Under the pieces are notes generated by a model. The model was not told where the DNA came from, made no database searches, and saw nothing but the letters and a program-made list of their open reading frames with translations. Positions 11,465 through 24,200 of a stretch of DNA of 64,000 nucleotides are shown one piece after another (position 1 is the first letter of the stretch; each line of letters opens with the position of its first letter). The translations under genes and the position numbers were made by a program. Location of the stretch: assembly GCA_030015575.1 (NCBI GenBank), contig JASDDO010000018.1, positions 379,435,908 to 379,499,907 on the forward strand. The letters run 5' to 3'. This DNA is from Agapanthus africanus. Lineage: Eukaryota; Streptophyta; Magnoliopsida; Asparagales; Amaryllidaceae.

Positions 11465-11735
11465 TGATGTTCGATATTTGTTTCGTGCACGATGGATGCA
11501 CCTGATTTGGATTTTCGCGCATGTTGGGCGCATGTTTTGAAGTGTGATTTTGGTGCACACCAGATTCACTAAATCGAGATTTTTCGTGCATGTCAGATGC
11601 ACCTGATTTTGCTGTCAGGCACACATGTTGCCTACGACAGATGTTTCGTGCACACCCGATGCACTTAGATGTTGTTTCTGTGCATATGTATGGCACATAT
11701 TTGGATTTTGATTTCCGTGCGCACAAGACGCACGT
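11465..11735 (+). repeat. Degenerate array of GTGCAC dyads
   Basis: About six units of roughly 40-50 bp follow the pattern TTTCGTGCACACCAGATGCAC or variants, each containing facing GTGCA and TGCAC half-sites. Equivalent arrays precede the polypurine tract in the older LARD (20412-20600) and in LARD-C (62990-63250). Confidence 0.6.
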
Positions 11736-12371
11736 AGATGCATACCCGTATTTTGGGGTTGATTTTTCTTATAGAGCAGTACGTTTTTATGATATTGCTA
11801 TGTGTTTTCGTACTGAGCAGGACTAGTCAGAGGACAGTACCTGAATGTATTTTGCATGCATTGATAGCTATTGAAGGGAATTCCAAAAAGCGAGCTATAG
11901 TCTCAGTATCTACATATGTGTCTGATATGACGCGAAACGTTTAAAACAAGGAAAACCCTTCTAAATTGTTTCCTAAAACGGCCGAAAGTACATTTCAAAC
12001 AAAGGTATATATGTATATAGTTGTTTTCTTATGATAGACGTCCGCCACTATGCAGTGTTATGTGCATTGCACAGCAACTTAAAAGATTTGGCATGCATTT
12101 CCTCCTGATGTTTACATGTATAGTTCAGATTTATAGCATATCGGTCTTGCTTTGGATTTGGCATTTGTGTCTTCACCTTTACTCCGATGATTGCGGGATA
12201 CTTGACGGAGTTTTGATTTCGAGTTATCTGCTCATTACTCATGCGCATGCATTGCGCTATGATGCGTTTTATGTATTTATGATTTCGGAGCCCGGCGATT
12301 TGATTGTTTTGGCTGAAATATTTTAGTATTTGGGGGGAGTTTTAATTTAAATTCGGGGACCGAATTTCTTT

Positions 12372-12384
12372 AAGGGGGGAAGAT
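12372..12384 (+). promoter_or_regulatory. Polypurine tract of LARD-A
   Basis: AAGGGGGGAAGAT sits directly before the LTR2 start TGTAACATTTTG. The same tract occurs at 21251-21263 and 63719-63732. Confidence 0.88.
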
Positions 12385-15300
12385 TGTAACATTTTGAAAA
12401 TCGTTTCGGTGAAATTTCGAAAAAACGGTAAAATAAGGGGGTTTTCTGTAAAAAGTCAAAATGCAAATATCTTTATTATAAAATTAAATATACATATTCT
12501 AGCTATGTAGTTGCTAGTATTTGGTGTTTATTGAGCCACTGGTGAAATTTCAAATTTTCCGAAAAATTTTCCGAAATTAATTATTTTAATATTATTTTAA
12601 GCCGTCACTAATATATTTAATTAGGGAAAATTACAAATTGGAATGAGTTGAAACAAATTTTGTACATCATAAAAGATTAAATAAAATTTTATCATGTGGT
12701 TTTTGAAATGAAATCGTTTGCCAAAACGGTTTAGAAAATATTGAAGAAAAAGGCTTATTTTGTGAAAATAAAAGGGTTTTGGTGCATATTGTATTGGTGT
12801 TTGGTGTTCATTGCTCCACACACACACCCTCTCTTCTCACCCACTCAAATGGCCGGCCCCACCACCACATTCCAGCAGCCCTCTCTTCAAAAAAAAAAAG
12901 AAAGAAAAGAGAATGAATAGAATAATGAAGGCATGGAGTTAATTAAAAGAGGTATGGGCTTTTCTCTTCTTGTCTTGACTTCACAATCATTTCAACACTC
13001 ACATTCTCTCTCCCCTCTCCAAAAATTCAGACGAGCCTCCCCATGAGCAGCCCCAACAATTCTCCATCTCATTTTCCCCTCAAGAATCTTCTCATTTTCC
13101 ATCAAAAATCCTTCCAAATTACTACTAATTCCTGGTTAAATCCTAACCCTTTATTCCCTAGCACAATCAAAGATGGATCTTGAGCAAGGTAGCTAATTTG
13201 GGAGGCTTAGTTTCATGTTGATCTACCAATTTGTGAGGTATAAAATCCTTTCCCTTAGGTTCAATTGTTGCTTAATTACCTTAATCTAGCTAATTAGGTG
13301 TTTAATTAGGTTTAATTGCTTATTTGGAAAAATTCAAGAAAAGGGTTTGTAAATCAAATTAGGGTTTTCTTCATTGGGTATTGATCTTGATGTGGGGATT
13401 AACATGTTAATGTGATGCTAAAACTAATCTAGTTGCTAGTTTATTAATTGATGCTTGTAATTGTTAAAATTGGAATTTTATGCAAACTAGGTTTTGGAAA
13501 TTTATTGCAAATGTTAGACTAAAAATCTAATTAGGTTTTTCATGACTTCATTAACATTATAAAACATAGTTTAATACTTTAGTTCATGAAAATCCAAGCT
13601 AAATTGTTGTTTGTGCATTTTTGTTATAAAATTGTTAAATTTGGGTATATTGTAAACTAGAATTTTGGAATTTATGGAAATTGATGAGAATAAATTATAG
13701 GAATGGTTTATATGACTTTGTTATGATATTTAGTGAATATTGTGGCCGCTAGATTCGTTTAAACATCAAGATGTTGTATTAAAGCGGATAATTTTTGCTT
13801 ATTAGGTTTTCGGAAAAATAGCTTTAAAGAGAATTTGAAGTTTTGGTGATTTTAACTTTTTTAATATATATATTTAAGGTGTTGTGAAACCACGATTGAT
13901 ACGTTTGAGTTTTTCTCGATGGTTTGGCGTTTGTACGCCGACGTCGAGGGTTTTTGGGTTGATTTGTGAAAGCAACCATAGGTTTTGACCTATGTGGGAT
14001 TCACGTGTCGTTTCGGTCATGAATCAGATTTTAATACGATACGGTGCGTTATGATATGTAGGTACCCCATGTGGACTTCGAGATGACAAGCAAGCGCGTG
14101 GCGACGTCGGCACCGGCGAACGAGGACCAGATGAGTAGATTTATATCTACGGGGAGAAGTCGGGTGGATGGCGTATAGCACCCCCGCAGTTCGTGGTGAT
14201 GTATACGAATATGTATACACACATATATATATTGTTTATACATTGTTTGAGTATATTGATGATAATATGGATATTTGGTGTTCTTGGATAATTAGTGTCG
14301 CGAAACCCTAGAGTAGTGGTCGCACCACACATGCACACACCAACCCATACTGGCATACTTTCTTCTTTCATCTGTGCTTACGGGATTATACAGTTATGTG
14401 TTCACATGGGTATGGGACTATGTGTTCACATACGGATTTGAGGATGATACTTGGGATTTATGATGAGTCGATGAGATTTGATTTTGAGGCCGTGAGATCG
14501 GTGATATAGCAGGGTTCGTATTTGAGATACGACAAGACGTTGTAGCGGGTTCTTGACGTAGTGTTTCACACACGTGCATGCATACTCAGGCGGTATCAGT
14601 ATTGTATTAGACGTAGATCAGTACCCCGATCATGATATTTGATAAAGAGAATGCCATGTGAATAGTATGAGGAATGTGATATTGACCCGTACCCAGATTT
14701 GGGGATGCCGTACGACGGATTTGCGTACGAGCTATATTTTGATGATTGATCCGCACTCTTGACTTGGGATGTCTGATTATAGATATGGTATCGGATATGA
14801 TATTATTGCGGCGGGATCACCGACTAATATATATACAGGTATGTATATGGATCGACTCAGATGTTAGGAGGTTTCCTTACCTGTAGTCCAGCTTGTTAAC
14901 TTAGTCCTTTAGTTTAGTTTAGTTGTTAGATTAGATTGGATTCTTACCTATTTCTAAAACTAACGAATCGTGGGTATTTTAAAGGACAGCCCAAGGGATC
15001 CTACGGATATTTCAAAAGACGTATCTTTTCATAAAAACACCGTAGCCCCTATTTTCAAAATCCCATGATTCGTGTTATTTCAAAAGGCACCATTTGTAGG
15101 ATTTATATTAGGGTAATGCAGTTTAGTTATCGTTGTGTCTAGTATTCCGTTCATTATTGCTGTTCGCTCCGCATCGCATACTTATGTTATAATTTCTTAA
15201 TGCATTGTTGATATCATATTGTTAGGACACCAGCACCATTACCGATGATGCGTATGTACCACGTACACTTACTTGCCGGCTCACACACATCTTCATCGGT

Positions 15301-16874
15301 AATTGCCATGTCACGTACACCTTAGAAAATATTGTTGCTTAACTTAGCTTGATAGCCAGTAGTTTGACATAATATTAGTGTACATACCTTATATGCCAGG
15401 TTAGATATTGTAGTTATTACTTGTCGCTTCATGCATACCGTTATTCATTCTCATGCTTATATTCATGGTTTTACATGCTATTGATGATTCGGATTTCCAT
15501 GATATTTTCTGGATTTGGAGGAAAACCGCAAAACATATATAAACTAATTTCTCTCTTTTTAAATAAAAGTGCGGTTTTTCACATGATGTATGAGTCGTCC
15601 ACCATGAGTTTGCTGATAGATTTCGAGACCCGATTCGAGGAGACGGATGAACCGTTTCGGGTACATGGTGGACCCGGTAAGGTACCCCGGGCAAGAAGCG
15701 CGTGATGATGACGATGTGAGCCTGGCAGGGGAGCACTACCTACCGGTGATTTTACCCGACGCGTCGGATATCCGGAGGATACCGTCGTGGTCTTGAGATG
15801 GATGGTAGGGGCCGGTCTGGACTGACGGCGCCCTAGATATTGTGTTTGAGATATTGAGGTACAGAGATTGTGATACAGAGATATCGAGATATTTGGACAC
15901 TAGTTTTGTGTCGATGCCGGGCACTGTTTTATGCTGATTTCATTTATGGTACCTCACTTTTAAAATACAGAAATCTCACTGATTTATGAAAGCAGTTTCT
16001 TCAGTACATGCATTCTGTTTCATGCATTCATACATCATCCATATGATGCATTGCTACCTGAGGCACTGACACGGGCACATGGAATTACACTCGGGTTAGA
16101 TATTTACCCTAGCCTTGTTATAGGCTGCATGTTATACATATATTTGAGGATATATTATGATCATTGACCTAGGTTGCGTTATTTATGCGATTTCTGTGCG
16201 TAGATATTTTTCTATTCACGAGTTGGCAACTCACCCCCGTTGTGCCCCAGTTTCTTGCAGGTTTGCCGTACAGGTTTCATTACGGCTTTGCGGGCATAGT
16301 TTCTTTCGGGTGATTTGCTAGTAGGTGGGTTTACTTGTATCGTACCCCCATTATATATCTTGTATATCATTATTCTGTTGTATCTAGAAGTTCCATCAAC
16401 CAAACATGTATTTATTTTGAGATAGAGACCAGTGATGTTATTCCTTCGACCTTAGAGTCGCGCGTTATATTTCTGTGGTTTTCTTGTGGTTTTGAGTTTC
16501 CTTTTGAATTTTGATCCTCGCCCTTGGCGTTGTATATTATATTGCTTGTGTGGTTGTGACCGTCGATTGACGAAGAGCTAGCTCCCGTTTAGGGATGCCT
16601 TTTTTGATTTCGTATACTATTCACGTTGTATCCCGTTTGGGGGCCAGTATTTACAAAGGAGACTCTGCCGAAATTTTCAGTAAATATTTGATTTTTTAAA
16701 AAAACGCATAATTCGGCTTATGCTATTAAAACTACTTGATTTGAATTGGTTTTCCTTCACTCTACTACTTTTCTTGGTTTGGATTTCTGGGGTTTTGGTT
16801 TACTTAGATTACGTACGCCTCGAGACGTTCGTAGTTTAAGTGCCGGTCTTGTTCCGTACTTTCGGGGCATGACA
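12385..16874 (+). repeat. LTR2 (3' LTR of LARD-A, and left LTR of the next unit)
   Basis: It starts TGTAACATTTTG and ends GGGCATGACA. It is nearly identical to LTR1; a few substitutions and a 12-bp duplication near 13300 distinguish them. A second primer-binding site and internal region follow instead of host sequence, so this LTR is shared by two units in tandem. Confidence 0.9.
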
Positions 16875-17764
16875 AAGTTGGTATCAAAGCGTTAGGTTTT
16901 ACCTTCGGAGCGTAGGATGACTCTTGGTTGATGGAATAGGTGACTAAAGTAGAGTGACGTACCGTGGGTATGTTCCGCGGCATATTTACGATACACTACT
17001 CCACTTAAGAAGCCTTAGGATGTACATTTCTTTGCTCAGTATTATATTCGTTCCGATCTAGCCTCATCAGTACCAGTACGGTTTTGCTGCCACGATTACG
17101 GGCAAGAAGAGCTACGGCTAGAGTTGCGGTCAGCATGAGCTCGTCACGAGGACTGACCAGGGCGAAATTTCGGCAGCACACGATTGCAGAGATGTGTCTT
17201 TTTACTTTGTTTCCGCGCCACGAGCGTTTGGCGGATCGTCTTTATGAGGTTACTCGGGTATGCTGATCGACGCTAGAGGATTGAGCCAATGATAGAGGCC
17301 AGCCAGATCTTGATGACCGTTGGTGTGTTGCTTATTCATGATGATCGAGGCACTGTTCAGCGTGCAGACGAGCGAGCCAGTTATTGCTGCGAACGACGAG
17401 ATATTGCCCCAGATGCTGGAATTAGTGCAGAACGAGTTGTACTAAGAGATGATAGAAGGTCGCTAGTCATCGAGGATGAATTACTAGGACATGTGGATCG
17501 TTCGCCCACCCCGATGCGAGGTCATCAGATAGATTGATTCCAGCTAGAGACGACTTCACGCGGAGACGTTGGGAGTCGACAGAGACGATCGAATGTCAGA
17601 AACCTATTATTCCAAGTTTAAAGTAGTCGGAAAGACATGCAGGCAATTCTATGGTCCCTCTAGAAGAATGAAACCCTAACTCGACTTAATGACCGTGTGA
17701 AAGCCTTTGAACCTTCGGGTTTGCGGCAGTTCCACGGCGCCATTAGTGAGGCATGGGTTTGCCC
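16875..17764 (+). other. Second LARD internal region, left part
   Basis: It repeats 9491-10379 at about 98% identity: same primer-binding site, same AGCCTTAGGATGTACATTT region, same gag-like module start. Homology stops abruptly after GGGTTTGCCC at 17764, where CACTA transposase sequence begins. The equivalent of 10380-11560 is missing. Confidence 0.85.
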
Positions 17765-18013
17765 GTGATATTTCCAAGTTGAATAAAGTCTAGTAAACCC
17801 ATGTTTTACAATATGAAGCTCTGCCAATTCTACCTTCTGCCAGTACTTATTGCCACATCTATTGCACGGACAGAGAATCTTCTCTATTATGATCTTATTA
17901 TGTGCGTGTGCAAATTCAAGGAAAGCAGCAACTCCTGCGACAAACTTAGGTTGCATACGTTGTTTCCAATCTACATACATCCAGTCCTTAACTCTGACGT
18001 ACTCATGGGCCAT
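17765..18013 (-). pseudogene. CACTA transposase N-terminal fragment (transposase-associated domain)
   Basis: Translation from the ATG at 18013 gives about 83 residues: DWMYVDW near the start, F.....FLEFAHAH, then the zinc-binding-like CPCNRCGN, followed by HIVKHGFTRLYSTWKYHG. This order is the plant transposase-associated domain that opens CACTA TnpD-like transposases. After YHG the frame runs into LARD sequence, so the protein is cut before its catalytic region. The upstream tandem repeats and the CACTA terminus fit the 5' side of such an element. Confidence 0.82.
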
Positions 18014-18148
18014 GTTAGACTGAATAACATATAAATTGTAGGTTATGCTGACTATATTGAGAAATATAAGAACGGGATAGTTACTGACAAAGGAGAAAAT
18101 CCGTGTATATGCTTTGTGTGTGCGTTTGTCGTTGAAAAGAATAAATTA

Positions 18149-19430
18149 TCGCACGTATGTTAACCGATAGACGGGGTCTAAGTGGCACTTTTAGTTTCAT
18201 ATATGAGTATCGATGGGAATATGAAGGTTTCATATTATCATATATTGGTTTTAACCCGAACATCTAGAATCACTCTATAATTATGCGTTTGTATGTGTGT
18301 GTTCCAGCTGTCGGGGGTAGGCTTCTATCCCATTAAGAATGTATAGAGCGAACACCCATCACTTGTGCTTTCAACCGTTTCGAGTAAATTTCGGCAGCAC
18401 CTCCCCGCTGTTCTCCGAGTACACTGTAATAGAATAGGTAATCATTTCAAAGTTGTGAAACAACGTTGAAATGAACATCTAATCTATCTTTGTACACGGA
18501 GAACCAGCAGAAAGGTACCGACGAAATATCTCGAAAAAGATGAAAACACAAGTGAATGAAGGCGTTTGCTTTATACATTCTTAACTTGTCCACACGGGAC
18601 AAATCTATGGGTTACCATACGATTGAATTTTCTCGTCGCGTAGACTATACGACGGTTGTTAGTATCGAGCTATACTGTCCGATATTTAACAACCTTCGTA
18701 TAGTTCTAGGTCACGACGAGCATCGCACGTATGTTAACCGATAGACGGGGACTAAGTGGCGCTTTTAGTTTCATATATGAGTATCGATGGGAATATGAAG
18801 GTTTCATATTATCATCGAGTATCATATATTGGTTTTAACCCGAACATCTCGAATCGCTCTCTAATTATGCGTTTGTTGTGTATTCTTGTTGTATGTGTGT
18901 GTTCCAGCTGTCGGGGGTAGGCTTCTATCCCATTAAGAATGTATAGAGCGAACGCCCATCACTTGTGCTTTCAACCGTTTTGAGTAAATTTCGGCAGCAC
19001 CTCCCCGCTGTTCTCCGAGTACACTGTAATAGAATAGATAATCATTTCAAAGCTGTGAAACAACGTTGAAATGAACATCTAATCTATCTTTGTACACGGA
19101 GAACCAGCGGAAAGGTACCGACGAAATATCTCGAAACGGATGAAAACACAAGTGAATGAAGGCGTTTGCTTTATACATTCTTAACTTGTCCACACGGGAC
19201 AAATCTATGGGTTACCATACGATTGAATTTTCTCGTCGCGTAGACTATACGACGGTTGTTAGTATCGAGCTTACTGTCCGATATTTAACAACCTTCGTAT
19301 AGTTCTAGGTCACGACGAGCATCGCACGTACGTTAACCGATAGACGGGGACTAAGTGGCGCTTTTAGTTTCATATATGAGTATCGATGGGAATATGAAGG
19401 TTTCATATTATCATCGAGTATCATATATTG
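18149..19430. repeat. Tandem repeat of about 0.57-0.60 kb, 2.2 copies
   Basis: Copies start with TCGCACGTATGTTAACCG near 18149, 18723 and 19323. Each includes TTCGGCAGCACCTCCCCGC and CGACGAAATATCTCG. They differ by a few substitutions and small indels; the third copy breaks off after about 110 bp. The array lies upstream of the transposase fragment within the CACTA element. Confidence 0.85.
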
Positions 19431-19683
19431 GTTTCATATTATTTATAGTTTACTTTATTTTATTTAATATTTATAATTAAATATATTGATAAATAATATT
19501 TGCAACAGAGAATCAAATTACCGAAATGCCCCATTTCATCTCCAAAGCTATTTATTTCCCCTAAAACCCCTCCAAAATCCCAAAAGAACCTTATCTATCT
19601 ATATCAAAAAATTGAAGTAGCAAGCAGTGCCATTTCCTTCTCTTCTCCCAAAACCCAGCTCGCCTTCAATCTCTCCAACTCAT

Positions 19684-19935
19684 CCTAACCCCAACCCAGC
19701 CCCAGCCGAACCCCAACCCAACACCAAACACTAACCCGGCCTAACCCTAACCCCAACCCAGCCCCAGCCGAACCCCAACCCCAACACCAAACCCCAACCG
19801 AACCCTAACCCTAACCCTAACCCCAACACCAGTCGTCGAACCCCAACCGCCGATCGAACCCGTACCCTAACCCTAATCCTAACCCTAACCACAACCGATA
19901 CCTAATCCTAACCCTCATCGATCGCTACCCTAACA
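19684..19935. repeat. Degenerate CCCTAA / CCCCAA tract
   Basis: It contains runs such as ACCCTAACCCTAACCCTAAC interspersed with AACCCCAACC, CCAGCCGAACC and AACACCAAAC variants. The exact CCCTAA hexamer occurs in short bursts only. It sits inside the CACTA element, not at a chromosome end. Confidence 0.8.
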
Positions 19936-20182
19936 TCATTATAATAATGTTTAACTAATTACCTGTAGGAGACGACGGAGACGCAATCAGCGACGACGAG
20001 GGCGGTGGTGACAACGAGAACGGAGCACGGTGGCAACCACGAGATCACTGTGCAGGCGTGGCGACGACGATTCGTCTTGGATTCAGCGACAACGAGATCA
20101 CTGCAGCGCGGTGGCGACGACGATCTCGATTTGGGAAAATTTGGTTTCGCACGAGAATAAGAAAAAGAAATAATCGGCGTAG

Positions 20183-20411
20183 GGATCGATCTCTTAAATC
20201 CCTATTTATATGCCCCTACGGATATACCCGTAGGTGCTTGGTTTGAGGATCCGTAGGGGCAAACAACACTTTAAGATTTAATAAATTTTAAATAAATATT
20301 GAAGGACCGTAGAGGCAACCGTTTTGCCCTACGGATTAATCCGTAGGGTCAAACTTTAACTGCCCCTACGGATGTTATTATCCGTAGGGGCAACCCATTA
20401 CTTTACTAGTG
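20183..20411 (-). repeat. CACTA terminal and subterminal inverted repeats
   Basis: The terminus reads CACTAGTAAAGTAATGGG on the minus strand. Subterminal motifs TGCCCCTACGGAT and its complement ATCCGTAGGGGCA alternate, including a perfect 13-bp-arm hairpin near 20361-20392 and a perfect palindrome with arms CCCTACGGATT near 20327. Such motifs are transposase-binding sites in CACTA elements. Confidence 0.85.
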
Positions 20412-20860
20412 GATGCACTAAATCGAGATTCTTCGTGCGTGTCAGACGCACCTGTCCTTGCTGTCAGGCATACACGTTGCCTATGACAGATGTTGTGTGC
20501 ACACCCGATGCACTTAGATGTTGTTTCTGTGCGCATGTATGGCACCTATATGGATTTTTATTTCCGTGCGCACCAGACGCACATAGCATTTATATGCATA
20601 TTTTGGGATTGATTTCTTATGGAGCAGTACGTTTTTATGATGATTGCTATGAGTTTTTGTACTGACCATGACTAGTCAGAGGACAGTATCTGAAAATATT
20701 TTGCATGCATTGATAGTTATTGAAGGGATTTCCAAAAAGCGAGCTATAGTCTCAGTATTTACCTACGTATCTGATATGAGACGAAATGTTTAAAACAAGG
20801 AGACCCTTCTAAATTGTTTCCAAAACGGCGGAACGTACATATTAAACAAAGGATATATAC

Positions 20861-20909
<49 letters not shown>

Positions 20910-21263
20910 TTTTCTTACAATAGACGTCCGCCACTGTGCAGTGCTGCGAGTCTCGCACAGCGATTTGAAGAAGATTTGGCATGCATTGCTTCCAGATGTT
21001 TTAATGATGTATATCATATTGATTTTCATTTTGGATTTAGACATTGTGTCTGCACCATGACTCCGATGATTGCGGGATGCTGGATGGAGTTTTGATTTTG
21101 AGTTACATGCTCATTTTTCATGGGCATGCGCTGCGCTACGATTTGTTTTATATATTTATGACTTCGGAGCCCCGACGACTTGATGGTTTTGCTTAGATAT
21201 TTTAGTGTTTGGGGGGAGATTTAATTTAAACTCGGGGACCGAATTTCTTTAAGGGGGCAAGAT
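20412..21263 (+). other. Second LARD internal region, right part (older LARD-B)
   Basis: It corresponds to 11565-12384 but at only about 90% identity, against about 98% left of the CACTA. It holds part of the GTGCAC array, the microsatellite at 20853-20905 and the polypurine tract AAGGGGGCAAGAT at 21251-21263. Confidence 0.82.
20853..20905. repeat. ATAC/AT microsatellite
   Basis: Several CATA units lead into a pure AT run of about 30 bp. A short ATGTATAT version is at the matching place in LARD-A (about 12005) and an AT run in LARD-C (63349-63377), so the site is expansion-prone. Confidence 0.9.
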
Positions 21264-24200
21264 TGTAACGTTTTGAAAATCGTTTCGGTGAAATTTCGGA
21301 AAATCGGAAAATAAGGGGATTTTCTGTAAAAAGTCAAAATACAAATATTTTTATTATAAAATTAAATATACATATTCTAGCTATGTAATTGCTAGTATTT
21401 GGTGTTTATTGAGCCACTGGTGAAATTTCAAATTTTCCGAAAATTTTTCCGAAATTTATTATTTTAATATTATTTTAAACCGTCACTAATGCATTTAATT
21501 AAGGAAAATTACAAATTGGAATGGGTTGAAACAAATTTTTTCCATCATAACACATTAAACAAAATTTTAACACGTTGTTTTTGAAATGAAATGATATTGC
21601 CAAACGGTTTTAGAAATATCGAAGAAAAAAGGCTTAAAAATAAAACAAATATGATATAATTAAAGAGTTAGGTGTTAATGTGAGTACAGGGCAAGGTTAA
21701 TTATCTTTTTCTCACCCACCCACTCACTTTTCCTGCCAATTTCTGGCCGAATTCAGCCCCCCCCATTCTCATCTCTTTCTAGAAGGAAAAAAAAGAGTAA
21801 TGAAAGCAATAAAATATTAAGGTATGGTGTTAGGTAATTGTGGTGGACTTCTTGACCCCATTCTCTCTCCAATCACCTCACACCCTCTTCCCCTCCCCAT
21901 TTGGCTGAGCCCCATTCTGCAGCAGCCCCTCTTCATGTCTCCACTTCTTTTCTCTTCAAAATCCCTCCATTTTGCTTCAAGAATCAATGCAAAGTCTCAC
22001 AATTTCATCATTTATCCTTTACCCAATATTCTTTGACCCAAAGTGGTTTGGATTGAGGAGCAAGAAAGCATTTTGAGAGGCTAGATTTCATGTTGATCCA
22101 TGGTTCATGAGGTATAATTTTAACCTTATACTTATATTGTTGTTTAATTGCTTCAATGTTAACAATTTAGATGTTTAATTGGGTTTTATTGCAAGTTTGG
22201 AAAATTCAAGACTAGGGTTTGAATTTAATTAGGATTTTTATCATTAGTTTATGGTTGTAATGAGGAGATTAACATGTAATTGTATACAAAATCTAAAATG
22301 GTTACTACTTGCTAATTTGTTAATTTAAAATTGTGATAATTATGCTAATTTGCTAACTAAGTTTTTAAAATTGGTTTAATAATTGGGATTAAAAATGTGA
22401 TTAGGTTTTTCATGACTTCATTAATATTATAAAATGTAGTTTAATACTTTAGTTCATGAAAATCCAAGTTAAATTGTTGTTTGTGTATTTTTACTATAAA
22501 ATTGTTAAAATTGGGTATTTTGTAAACTAGAATTTTGGGGTTTATGGAATTTAATGAGATTAAATTATGGGAATTGTTTTTATGACTTATTTAAGATATT
22601 TAATAAGTATTATGGTCGCTAGATTTGTTTAAACGTCGAGTTTTGTACTAAAACGGGTAATTTTTGCGTGCTAGATTTTCGGAAAAATGGCTTTTAAGGT
22701 GAATTTGGGGTTTTTGTGAATTCTAACCTATTTTATATTATAATTAGTGTTCGTGAATGCGCAAATGAGAGTGTTTGGGTTTTTCTCGATGGTTTGAAGT
22801 TTGTACATCGACATCGAGGGTTGGTTTGGCTATTCTTGCCTGCGTAGGCGATAGGTTTTGACCTATGCGTGATACTCGTGCCGATTTGATTTTCGTATGC
22901 CGTTTCGATTTTGAATTTGGTTTTAATGCTTTACGGTGCGTTATGATATGTAGGTACCCCATGTGGACTTCGAGACGACAAGCAAGCGCGTGGCGACGTC
23001 GGCACCGGCGAGCGAGGACCAAGTGAGTAGATTTATATCTACGGGGAGAAGTCGGGTGGATGGCGTATAGCACCCCCGCAGTTCGTGGTGATGTGTACGA
23101 ATGCGTATACACACATATATTGATTATATATTGTTTGAGGTTATTGATGCTAAATATGGATATTTGGTGTGCTTGGATGATTTAGTGTCGCGAAACCCTA
23201 GAGTAGTGGTCACATCACACATGCACACACACACCCATACTTGCATTCATTCTTCTTTCATATAGCTTATATGGGATTCTATATAGTTATGTGTTCACAT
23301 GGGTATAGGACTATGTGTTCATATACTGGATTTGAGATGAGTCGATGAGATTTGAGTTGAGGCCGTGAGATCGGTGATATGGCAGGATTCGTACTTGAGA
23401 TACGTCCTGATGTTATAGCGGATCTTTGGATGACAATGCCATGTGAATAGTGATATTAGTAGTGTACTAGACGTAGGTCAGTACCCTAGATGATGATCTT
23501 GATAAAGAGGAGACCAGATGAACAGTGTGATGAGTATGATATTGACCCGTACCCAGATTTGGGGATGCCGTACGATGGATTTACGTACGAGCTATATATT
23601 GATGATTGATCCACACTCTTGACTTGGGATGTCTGATTATAGATATGGTATCGGATATGATATTATTGAGGTGGGATCACCGACTAATATATATACAGGT
23701 ATGTATACGTATCGACTCAGATGTTAGGCGATTTCCTTACTTGTTAGTTCAGCCGTATAGTTTAGTTTAGTTGTTAGACTAGATTAGACTCCTACCTATT
23801 TCAAAACTAACGAATCGTGGGTATTTTAAAAGACAGGTCAAGGGATTCTACGGATATTTCAAAAGACGTATCTTTTCTTAAAAACACCGTAGCCCTTATT
23901 TTCAAAACACCGCGATTCGTGTTATTTCAAAAGGCACTATTGTAGGACTTATATTAGGGTAATGCAGTTTAGTTATCGTTGTGTCTAGTATTCCGCTCAT
24001 TATTGCTGTTCGCTCCGCATCGCATACATATATTATAATTTCTTATTGCATTGTTGATATCATACTGTTAGGACACCAGCACCATTACCGATGATGAGTA
24101 TGTACCACGTAGACTTACTTGCCGGCTCACACACATCTTCATCGGTAATTGCCATGTCACGTACACCTTAGAAAATATTATTGCTTGACTTAGCTTGTTA

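Larger units (their letters stand above)
9491..12384 (+). other. Non-coding internal region of LARD-A
   Basis: It runs from the primer-binding site to the polypurine tract. No reverse transcriptase, integrase or protease motif was found in any frame. It holds a decayed gag-like stretch near 10255-10540, about 600 bp without recognisable content (10540-11200), and an array of GTGCAC dyads at 11465-11735. Longer ORFs (for example 149 codons on the minus strand at 10425-10874) show no family motif and are not preserved in LARD-C. Confidence 0.8.
5022..16874 (+). mobile_element. LARD-A: large non-autonomous gypsy-type LTR element
   Basis: Two LTRs of 4469 and 4490 bp (TGTAAC...GTGACA or ATGACA) flank a 2894-bp internal region with a methionine-tRNA primer-binding site and a polypurine tract. 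Neither the LTRs nor the interior contains a recognisable intact protein domain. The layout matches the LARD class (long LTRs, non-coding interior, moved by another element's proteins). LTR1 and LTR2 look about 98-99% identical, so insertion was fairly recent. The left flank AATAC is the presumed target duplication; its right partner was lost in the rearrangement. Confidence 0.87.
17765..20411 (-). mobile_element. Truncated CACTA (En/Spm-type) transposon
   Basis: The right end, read on the minus strand, starts CACTAGTAAAG and is followed by subterminal repeats of TGCCCCTACGGAT, as in CACTA elements. Inward come a telomere-like tract, about 2.3 copies of a 0.6-kb tandem repeat and the first exon-like part of a transposase. 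The left end is missing: the transposase sequence stops at the LARD junction, so neither the second terminus nor the catalytic domain is present and the 3-bp target duplication cannot be verified. Confidence 0.82.

Noticed and set aside
19684-19935. Chromosome end or species marker
   Set aside because: The tract is degenerate, short and internal to a transposon, so it does not show a telomere or fix the species.
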